Below, piece after piece: positions 1 through 6,152 of a DNA stretch of 6,152 bases; within the stretch, counting starts at the first letter, position 1; the number at the start of each line of letters is the position of its first letter. The notes beneath the pieces are model-generated. The model was not told the DNA's origin and made no database searches. It worked only from the letters and a program-made list of their open reading frames with translations. Position numbers and translations under genes: made by a program. The DNA lies in assembly GCA_964574335.1 (NCBI GenBank), contig CAZNNH010000261.1:1-6152 (forward strand). The letters run 5' to 3'. Source of the stretch: CAZNNH01 sp964574335 (lineage in GTDB: Bacteria > Acidobacteriota > Vicinamibacteria > Fen-336).

Positions 1-273
1 ATGCTGCCGCTGCTCAGCCTCGAGGGACCCTTCGACGGCTTCCCCGAAGCCACCGCGGCCCTCGCCTACGCTGAGAGCCTCTCGGCCGTCGCCCACATCC
101 GGCGCACCCAGGGCGAGGAGGCCATCCCCTGCCTTCTGGCCGCGCTGGGCAACGGGCTCTCGGCGGACGAGGCCCTGCCCGCCGTGCTGGGCCTGGGCTA
201 TGCCGAGCTCCAGCAGGCCTGGGAGACCTACCTGCGACGCCCGCAGGAGACGGCCGCCGCCAAGCGCCGCTAG
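1..273 (+). CDS. C-terminal fragment of a peptidase MA-like (gluzincin-type) protein, 5' end outside window
   Basis: The frame is open from the first base to a TAG at 271-273, giving 90 visible residues. The ATG at base 1 is probably an internal methionine, because the window simply begins there. The visible part matches my recollection of the C-terminal end of peptidase MA family metallohydrolases: an AYAESLSAVAHI helix, a run resembling 'GEEAIPCLLAALGNG', then a 'ADEALPAVLGLGYAELQQAWETYL' type pattern in which a helix pair is followed by a closing helix with a conserved aromatic. In that family the zinc-binding HExxH lies N-terminal to this region, so catalytic residues cannot be checked here. 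The tail is basic (AAAKRR). Its stop codon overlaps the stop of the convergent epimerase gene, and no hairpin terminator was seen. The family call rests on pattern memory only; an unrelated alpha-helical repeat protein is the alternative. Confidence 0.65.
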   Translation: MLPLLSLEGPFDGFPEATAALAYAESLSAVAHIRRTQGEEAIPCLLAALGNGLSADEALPAVLGLGYAELQQAWETYLRRPQETAAAKRR

Positions 274-1223
274 CGCCGCCGCCGCGGGCCGTCGAGCTGT
301 TCCCGGTACCAGGCCACCGTCCGGCGCAGCCCGGTCTCGAGGTCCACGCTCTGTCGGTAGCGGAGCAGCCGGCCCGCGAGACGGACATCGGCCAGGCTGT
401 GTCGGATGTCGCCGGGGCGCGGTGCCAGGCGCCGGGGCTTGGGCCACGTCTTCGTCTGCCTCGCCAGCGCCAGCAGCAGCTCGTTCAGGGTCACCCGCCG
501 GCCGGTGGCCAGGTTCACCACCTGACCGCAAAGCCCCTTGGCCCGCAGCGCCAGCAGGTTGCCCCGCACCACGTTGTCGACGTACGTGAAGTCCCGGCTC
601 TGCCGGCCATCGCCGTAGATCACGGGGGTCTCGCCCTTGAGCAGCGCGGTGATGAACAGGCTGATCACGCCGCTGTAGGGGGAGCTCGCGTCCTGGCGCG
701 GTCCGAAGACGTTGAAGTAGCGCAGGGTGAGCGTCTCCATCCCGTACAGACGGGCGAAGACACGGAGGTAGTGCTCGCCCATCAGCTTGCCCACGGCGTA
801 AGGGGACAGCGGCGCGGTCGGCATCTCCTCCCGCTTGGGCAGGCGAGGGGTGTCACCGTAGACCGAGGAGGAGCCCGCGTAGACGAAGCGCCGCACCCCG
901 GCGTCTCGGGCCGCCACCAGCATCGACAGCGTCGCGGTAGCGTTGGCCCGGTGGGACAGGGCCGGGTCGTCCACCGAGCGCGCCACGCTGGGCACGGCCG
1001 CCTCGTGGAAGACCACCTCCACGCCGGAGACGGCGCGACGGGCGGCCGCCGGGTTGGCGCAATCGCCCCGAATCAGCTCCACGTCGTCCCGGACCGCCTG
1101 CAGGTTCGACCGGCGCCCGGAGAAGAAGTTGTCGAGCACCACGACGCGATGGCCACGGCGCACCAAGGTTTCGGCCAGGTGGCTGCCGATGAACCCTGCG
1201 CCGCCCGTCACCAGTATCTTCAT
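270..1223 (-). CDS. NAD-dependent epimerase/dehydratase, UDP-sugar 4-epimerase-like (extended SDR)
   Basis: A complete 317-residue protein of the extended short-chain dehydrogenase/reductase family. The N-terminus carries the NAD-binding GGAGFIG at residues 7-13, and an acidic D31 ends beta-2, as expected for NAD preference. The catalytic set is visible: the serine motif AGSSSVYG (116-123) and Y142-x3-K146 in SPYAVGK. The segments HEAAVPSVARSVDDP (73-87), LRYFNVFGPRQD (167-178), GDGRQSRDFTYVDN (204-217) and RPGDIRHS (269-276) are typical of UDP-glucose, UDP-GlcNAc or UDP-glucuronate 4-epimerases. The overall pattern recalls the WbpP-type UDP-GlcNAc 4-epimerases, but the substrate cannot be fixed by reading. 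The likely role is cytosolic supply of a sugar nucleotide for envelope polysaccharide. The ATG at 1223 is supported by MKILVTGGAGFIG beginning directly at the Rossmann strand and by an AAAGGAG upstream. It lies 46 bases downstream of the rnpB 3' end, and its TAG overlaps the convergent gene's stop. Confidence 0.95.
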   Translation of the reverse strand: MKILVTGGAGFIGSHLAETLVRRGHRVVVLDNFFSGRRSNLQAVRDDVELIRGDCANPAAARRAVSGVEVVFHEAAVPSVARSVDDPALSHRANATATLSMLVAARDAGVRRFVYAGSSSVYGDTPRLPKREEMPTAPLSPYAVGKLMGEHYLRVFARLYGMETLTLRYFNVFGPRQDASSPYSGVISLFITALLKGETPVIYGDGRQSRDFTYVDNVVRGNLLALRAKGLCGQVVNLATGRRVTLNELLLALARQTKTWPKPRRLAPRPGDIRHSLADVRLAGRLLRYRQSVDLETGLRRTVAWYREQLDGPRRRR

Positions 1224-1235
1224 CCGCGAAGGCGT

Positions 1236-1242
1236 CTCCTTT
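1236..1242 (-). promoter_or_regulatory. Shine-Dalgarno site of the epimerase gene
   Basis: On the minus strand the heptamer AAAGGAG lies 12 bases before the ATG at 1223. This is a strong match to the anti-Shine-Dalgarno sequence at a slightly long spacing. It supports the chosen start and is the clearest ribosome binding site in the window; the other minus-strand genes have weak ones. Confidence 0.7.
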
Positions 1243-1269
1243 CCGATGCCAGCGCTTTGGTACGAGAGG

Positions 1270-1660
1270 CCGCAGAGTGGACCGATAAGCCGGATCCTGT
1301 TCCCGGACCGATCAGCGACCGGACCGGGCGACGATCATTCCTCTAGCCCCGCAGTTGCCTGCGGGATCGTAGCAGCCTACCCGGGGGCTTCAGCCGGGCC
1401 AGCCTCGAGCGCCCCCCTATTTGGCCTTGCTCCGCGTGGGGTTTACCCTGCCCGGCGTGTCGCCACGCCGGCGGTGCGCTCTTACCGCACCTTTTCACCC
1501 TTGCCACCCCCGGCGAGCCGGAGGTTCGGCGGTGTGTTTTCTGTGGCACTTTCCCTGAGGTCACCCTCGCTGGCCGTTAGCCAGCACGCTGCCCTGTGGA
1601 GTCCGGACTTTCCTCCCCGGCCCTACGAAGACCGCGGCGATCGCCTGGTCCACTCTGCGG
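1270..1660 (-). ncRNA. rnpB: RNase P RNA, bacterial type A
   Basis: This is the catalytic RNA of ribonuclease P, which cuts the 5' leader from pre-tRNAs together with the RnpA protein. The landmarks are clear on the minus strand. P1 is a perfect 14-bp pairing between 1660-1647 (5' side) and 1283-1270 (3' side). The 5' P4 strand and its surroundings read GAGGAAAGTCCGGACTCC near 1615-1598, and the partner region AGAGGAATGATCGTCGCCC lies at 1344-1326. The P12 arm resembles that of E. coli (GGTGCGGTAAGAGCGCACC). The block GGAGCAAGGCCAAATAGGG lies within 1449-1415. The tRNA-CCA-binding L15 loop, CCCGGGTAGGCTGCT, keeps its GGU (1381-1379). The 3' end CCGGCTTATCGGTCC matches the E. coli pattern. The length of about 391 nt is normal for type A; P3 is short. 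The ends are set by P1 and may be off by a few bases. A promoter lies just upstream. Confidence 0.97.
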
Positions 1661-1669
1661 ACCAGGAGC

Positions 1670-1699
1670 AGGTTACGGCCTCGCCGAGCCCCGGGTCAA
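1670..1699 (-). promoter_or_regulatory. Predicted housekeeping (sigma-70-type) promoter of rnpB
   Basis: On the minus strand a -35 box TTGACC (1699-1694) is followed by an 18-base spacer and a -10-like TAACCT (1675-1670), which keeps the key TA at positions 1-2 and T at position 6. A start six to nine bases after the -10 box would fall at about 1663-1660, exactly where the P1 stem of RNase P RNA begins. The -35 box lies only 13 bases beyond the stop codon of the response regulator gene, so the promoter sits wholly in the 52-base gap. Positional agreement with an independently defined RNA 5' end is the main support. Confidence 0.65.
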
Positions 1700-1712
1700 G
1701 CAGCAACGACGC

Positions 1713-3074
<1,362 letters not shown>

Positions 3075-3083
3075 CGTGGGGCA

Positions 3084-3089
3084 AGTATA
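3084..3089 (-). promoter_or_regulatory. Possible -10 box (TATACT) just before the regulator GTG start
   Basis: On the minus strand TATACT ends nine bases before the GTG at 3074, in the 47-base gap after ligA. It differs from TATAAT at one position and is rare in such GC-rich DNA. A G sits at -14, but no TTGACA-like -35 box is found at 16 to 18 bases (CTCCCT, GCTCCC and GGCTCC are there). Transcription from it would start within a few bases of the GTG. Chance occurrence remains possible. Confidence 0.35.
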
Positions 3090-3121
3090 ACCGGTGCTCG
3101 GGCCCAGGGAGCCGGCCCGGC

Positions 3122-5131
3122 TCAGACCCCGAGCAGCGAGCGGAAGGCCGCCTCGTCCAGGCAGGACACGCCGAGGTTGACCGCCTTCTGCTGCTTCGAG
3201 CCGGCGTCACGCCCCACCACCACGTACGAGGTCTTCTTCGAGACCGCGGATGTCACCCGCCCGCCGCGGGCCTCGATCGCGGCCTTGGCCTCCTCCCGCG
3301 TCATCGAGTCCAGGGTGCCGGTCAGCACGAGCAGCTTTCCGTGCAGCGCGGGCGGGCCGCCGGCCTCCGCCGCCGCCTCCCGGGTCAAGACCCCGGCCGC
3401 CTCCAGCCGCTCCAGCAGATCCCGGTTGGGCGCCTGGTCGAACCAGTCGCGAACCGAGCGGGCCACCGCTGGGCCGATCTCGTGCACCGACTCGAGCTCC
3501 TCGATCGAGGCCGCCGCCAGGGCCTGGAGGTTGCGGAAGTGGCCGGCCAGGACGGTGGCGACGCGTTCCCCCACGAACCGGATCCCCAGGCCGAACAGCA
3601 GCCGTCGCAGGGTGCGCCGCTTGCTCCCCTCGATCTGCTCGAGCAGGTTCCGCCCCGACTTCTCGCCGAGCCGCTCCAAGCCGACCAGGTCGGGGAGGGA
3701 AAGACGGTAGAGGTCGGCGAAGTCCCGGACCCTGCCGCTCGCCACCAGTTGCCCTACCAGCGTCTCACCCAGCCCCTCTATGTCCATCGCCCCGCGGCCG
3801 GCGAAGTGCCGGAGGCGTTCCTCCACCTGGGCCGGACAGGCGGCGTTCGGACACCGGCGGTCCACCTCGCCGGGCGCCCGCACCGCCTCGGTCCCGCACA
3901 CCGGGCAGTGCGAGGGCGGAGACCAGACCTCGGCCGAGTCCGGCCGATCCGCCAGCACCACCTCGACCACCTTGGGGATCACGTCGCCGCCCTTCTCGAT
4001 CAGGACGGTATCTCCCTCCCGAACGTCTTTGCGGGCCACCTCCTCCTCGTTGTGGAGGGTGGCGCGGGCGACCGTGGAGCCGGCCAGCAGCACCGGGTCG
4101 AGGACTGCCACCGGGGTGAGCTTCCCGGTCCGCCCCACCTGGACCTCGATACTTCTGACGACGGTGGCGGCCCGGCTGGCCGGGTACTTGTAGGCGATGG
4201 CCCAGCGCGGGAACTTGGCGGTGACTCCCAGCTCCTCCTGGAGCGCGAAGTCGTCGATCTTGACCACCACCCCGTCGATGTCGTACGGGAGCTCGCGCCG
4301 CCTCTCCCGCCACTCGTCGCAGTAGGCGAGCACCTCCGCCAGCCCCTGGCACTGGCGGGAGGCCGGGTTCACCCGGAGTCCCCAGGATCGCAGCGTCTGA
4401 AGCGCCTGCCACTGGCCGCGCAGCGTCGCGCCCTGCACCCACGCCACCGCGTACAGGAAGACCTCGAGGCCGCGCTCCGCCACCACCCGCGCGTCCAGCG
4501 TCTTCATGGTCCCGGCGGCGGCGTTTCTGGGGTTGGCGAACGGCTCCTCGTCCCGCTCTTCGCGCTCCGCGTTTTGCCTCTCGAAGCGACTCCGGGGCAG
4601 GTAGACCTCGCCGCGCACCTCGAGCTCCGCCGGCGGCGAGCCGGCCAGGCGCAACGGCACCGAGCGGATCGCCCGCACGTTGGGGGTCACGTCGTCGCCC
4701 CTCACGCCGTCGCCGCGCGTCACCCCGCGGACCAGCCGGCCCGCCTGGTAGTGGAGGGCGATCGAGAGCCCGTCCACCTTCGGCTCGGCGACGTAGGTGA
4801 GCACCCGGGGACCCCCCACCTGTCGGAACACACGCTGCTCGAACTCGGCCAGTTCCTCGGCGCTGTAGGTGTTGTCCAGGCTCAGCATCGGCATCCGGTG
4901 CCGGAAGCTGACGAACTCCTCGGAGGGATGCCCCCCCACCCGCTGGGTCGGGCTGTCCGGCGTGATCAGCTCCGGGTGCTCCCGCTCCAGGTCGCGCAGC
5001 TCGCGCTCCAGGCGGTCGTACTCCTGGTCCGAGATCTCCGGCCGGTCGAGCACGTAGTAGAGGTGCTCGTGACGGCGGATCTCGTTCCTCAGCCATTCGG
5101 CCCGGGCTGCCGGCGTCTGGTCGTGGCTCAT
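3122..5131 (-). CDS. ligA: NAD-dependent DNA ligase LigA
   Basis: A complete 669-residue enzyme of the usual bacterial length. It seals nicks in duplex DNA during replication and repair, using NAD+ to form a ligase-AMP intermediate. Domain Ia (about 1-65) carries the YYVLDRPEISDQEYDRL pattern that binds the nicotinamide side. The adenylation domain has the nucleophile K118 in EPKVDG, followed by GDDVTPNVRAI, EVRGEVYLP (171-179), NPRNAAAGTMK (200-210), DIDGVVVKIDD (284-294) and WAIAYKYPA (310-318). The OB fold includes QVGRTGKLTPVAVLDPV and IEKGGDVIPKV (378-388). A four-cysteine zinc finger uses C409, C412, C427 and C432. Helix-hairpin-helix repeats follow (about 445-580), then a BRCT domain (about 593-669). 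All key residues are present. The ATG at 5131 gives the expected N-terminus; a GAGG 14 bases upstream is only a weak ribosome site. It starts 16 bases after the small gene upstream ends, which suggests co-transcription. Confidence 0.98.
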   Translation of the reverse strand: MSHDQTPAARAEWLRNEIRRHEHLYYVLDRPEISDQEYDRLERELRDLEREHPELITPDSPTQRVGGHPSEEFVSFRHRMPMLSLDNTYSAEELAEFEQRVFRQVGGPRVLTYVAEPKVDGLSIALHYQAGRLVRGVTRGDGVRGDDVTPNVRAIRSVPLRLAGSPPAELEVRGEVYLPRSRFERQNAEREERDEEPFANPRNAAAGTMKTLDARVVAERGLEVFLYAVAWVQGATLRGQWQALQTLRSWGLRVNPASRQCQGLAEVLAYCDEWRERRRELPYDIDGVVVKIDDFALQEELGVTAKFPRWAIAYKYPASRAATVVRSIEVQVGRTGKLTPVAVLDPVLLAGSTVARATLHNEEEVARKDVREGDTVLIEKGGDVIPKVVEVVLADRPDSAEVWSPPSHCPVCGTEAVRAPGEVDRRCPNAACPAQVEERLRHFAGRGAMDIEGLGETLVGQLVASGRVRDFADLYRLSLPDLVGLERLGEKSGRNLLEQIEGSKRRTLRRLLFGLGIRFVGERVATVLAGHFRNLQALAAASIEELESVHEIGPAVARSVRDWFDQAPNRDLLERLEAAGVLTREAAAEAGGPPALHGKLLVLTGTLDSMTREEAKAAIEARGGRVTSAVSKKTSYVVVGRDAGSKQQKAVNLGVSCLDEAAFRSLLGV

Positions 5132-5147
5132 CGACGGTGACGGGGCC

Positions 5148-5630
5148 TCAAGGGGATGGTGCGGTCAACGCTGACCCGCGCCGGGCCTCGGCCTCCAACC
5201 CGGACAGACCCAGGCGCCGCCACCGGCCGCCGTCCAGGCTCGAGATGTCGTTGGCGACGGCCCCGCACAGCCGGCGGGCCAGCAACGGGTGCGAGGGTCG
5301 GATGACGCGGGCGGTGTCCAGCGCCAGCCGCGCCGCGGCCGCTCCATCGGGCAGCGGGGCCAGCCGCTCCAGGGCTCGGCCCGCCCAGCGCGCCAGCTCT
5401 CGGGTGTGGTGGTCGGGTGACTTCGCCGACACCGCGCCCCGGGCATGGTAGCGGCCCCACTCCAGGGCCGCTTCTGCCTGCACCCAGCGGGGGGCGGCCA
5501 GCAGCAGGGCCAGCAGCCCGATCAGGAGGGCCTCCGGGCCGAAACGCCCCAGAAGGCGGCGCCATCGCCCTCGACCCGGCCGCCTTCGCCCGGCCGCCTG
5601 CTTGCTCTCCCGACGCGACCGGGCCGGCAT
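5148..5630 (-). CDS. Unrecognised small protein with one N-terminal membrane segment
   Basis: A 160-residue protein that I do not recognise. Residues 1-29 are very basic (11 Arg, 1 Lys). Residues about 33-48 form one hydrophobic stretch (ALLIGLLALLLAAP), and the remaining 110 residues are Ala-, Arg- and Leu-rich and look helical. Under the positive-inside rule this would be a signal anchor with the C-terminal part outside the cytoplasm. A signal peptide cut after WVQA (49-52) is also conceivable. The reading is supported by strong G/C preference at third codon positions and by close packing: its ATG lies 5 bases after the polyprenyl synthase stop, and its TGA lies 16 bases before the ligA ATG. 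AAGGGG directly abuts the ATG, too close for a normal ribosome site, so translation may be coupled to the upstream gene. The C-terminal helices (about 76-130) could be a TPR-like or four-helix fold, but no motif proves it. Function is unknown. Confidence 0.7.
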   Translation of the reverse strand: MPARSRRESKQAAGRRRPGRGRWRRLLGRFGPEALLIGLLALLLAAPRWVQAEAALEWGRYHARGAVSAKSPDHHTRELARWAGRALERLAPLPDGAAAARLALDTARVIRPSHPLLARRLCGAVANDISSLDGGRWRRLGLSGLEAEARRGSALTAPSP

Positions 5631-5635
5631 CCCCT

Positions 5636-6152
5636 TCAGTGGTCGCGTTCCAGCACGAAGCCGGGAAGCGCCGACAGGGCCTCACGGAAGCGGGAGGGCT
5701 CGAAGTGACGGAGCTGCGCGGAGGCCGAGGCGGCGTGCTCGGCGGCCCGCCGGCGCGCCCGGTCGAACGCCCCATGCTGATCGGCCAGCCGCACCACCTC
5801 CGCGTGGTCGACCCGGGCGAAGCCGCGGTCCTCGACCACCATCTGGAGCTTCCGGGCGACCTCCGGCCCTCCCCGTTCCAGCAGGTAGATCATGGGCAGG
5901 GTGAGCTTCCCCTCCCGGAGGTCGTTGGCCACCGGCTTCCCCAGCACCCTCTCGTCGGCCGTGAAGTCGAGGATGTCGTCGACCATCTGGAAGCAGATGC
6001 CGAGGCTCAGGCCGTACTCGAAAAGCGCCTCCTCGCGCCCGGCATCCACCCCCGCAAGGCGCGCGCCGATCCGCATGCAGCAGGCGAACAGCTCGGCGGT
6101 CTTGCGCCGGATGATCTCGAGGTGCTGGTCCTCGGTGACCCCGAGGTCGCCG
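5636..6152 (-). CDS. Polyprenyl diphosphate synthase, C-terminal part (5' end outside window)
   Basis: The frame is open from the right window edge to a TGA at 5638-5636. It gives about 171 residues, just over half of the usual 320 or so. Members of this trans-prenyltransferase family lengthen allylic diphosphates with isopentenyl diphosphate, feeding quinone side chains in the long-chain types. Visible motifs are IIRRKTAELF (KTA binds the allylic diphosphate), the second aspartate-rich motif in CFQMVDDILDF near 5985-5953, GKPVANDLREGKLTLPMIYLL, and a C-terminal helix ending 'LSALPGFVLERDH'. The LREGKLTLP pattern resembles octaprenyl and heptaprenyl synthases (IspB/HepT type) more than short-chain IspA. 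The residue that limits chain length sits near the first aspartate-rich motif, which is outside the window, so product length cannot be settled. The internal ATG at 6076 is not the start, because conserved family sequence continues upstream of it. The next gene begins five bases after the stop. Confidence 0.93.
   Translation of the reverse strand, partial: GDLGVTEDQHLEIIRRKTAELFACCMRIGARLAGVDAGREEALFEYGLSLGICFQMVDDILDFTADERVLGKPVANDLREGKLTLPMIYLLERGGPEVARKLQMVVEDRGFARVDHAEVVRLADQHGAFDRARRRAAEHAASASAQLRHFEPSRFREALSALPGFVLERDH

Noticed and set aside
251..300. Possible bidirectional terminator in the GCC/CGC-rich tract around the convergent stops
   Set aside because: The dyad extends only over CGCTAGCG, and no T-run follows on either strand.
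399..1346. 315-residue open frame on the + strand opposite the epimerase
   Set aside because: It has low-complexity His/Arg/Gly/Val-rich composition and no recognisable domain, and it covers a clearly real epimerase and part of rnpB. It is a GC-driven antisense shadow.
1371..1387. Suspected loss of the tRNA-CCA-binding GGU in RNase P L15
   Set aside because: Placing the motif by comparison with the E. coli RNA numbering shows that GGGTAGG is intact, with GGU at 1381-1379 on the minus strand.
3765..5096. 443-residue minus strand frame inside ligA
   Set aside because: It is a frame-shifted shadow of ligA with Arg/Gly/Ala-rich low complexity.
3341..5140. 599-residue open frame on the + strand opposite ligA
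   Set aside because: Its composition is that of an antisense shadow and it has no motif; the ligA residues on the other strand are complete.
5128..5775. 215-residue minus strand frame overlapping the small membrane protein and the synthase
   Set aside because: It is Gly/Pro/Arg-rich and out of frame with the synthase, whose C-terminus is convincing. The 160-residue frame packs better between the neighbours.

Overview
This is a GC-rich (by eye about two-thirds G+C) chromosomal segment that looks like housekeeping DNA, not an accessory island. No insertion sequence, phage gene, CRISPR array or tRNA was found. The mix of an NAD-dependent DNA ligase, an A-type (E. coli-like) RNase P RNA, an NtrC/NtrX-type sigma-54 activator, a long-chain polyprenyl synthase and a peptidase MA-like protein suggests a high-GC Gram-negative-type bacterium. 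Candidatus Rokubacteria/Methylomirabilota or a deltaproteobacterial relative would fit, but that placement is a low-confidence inference.

Layout. Bases 1-273 (+ strand) are the 3' end of a gene that resembles the C-terminus of peptidase MA family proteins. Everything else is on the minus strand. Read in the direction of transcription (right to left) it runs: a 5'-truncated polyprenyl diphosphate synthase (5636-6152), a small unrecognised membrane-anchored protein (5148-5630), ligA (3122-5131), a sigma-54-dependent response regulator with a GTG start (1713-3074), the RNase P RNA gene rnpB (about 1270-1660) with its own promoter, and an NAD-dependent sugar-nucleotide epimerase (270-1223). The epimerase converges on the + strand gene, and the two stop codons share the palindrome CTAG.

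How the genes may work together. The synthase, the small protein and ligA are packed with gaps of 5 and 16 bases and probably form one transcription unit. The regulator follows after 47 bases and has a TATACT box close to its GTG, so it may also be transcribed separately with little or no leader. rnpB has a well-placed -35/-10 pair in the 52-base gap after the regulator. No terminator is visible between rnpB and the epimerase, which has a clear Shine-Dalgarno sequence, so rnpB transcription may continue into it. The functions (isoprenoid chain synthesis, DNA joining, transcription control, tRNA maturation, sugar-nucleotide synthesis) share no single pathway. I see no convincing novel system. 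The best leads are the unrecognised anchored protein, the possible leaderless regulator and the rnpB promoter and read-through arrangement.
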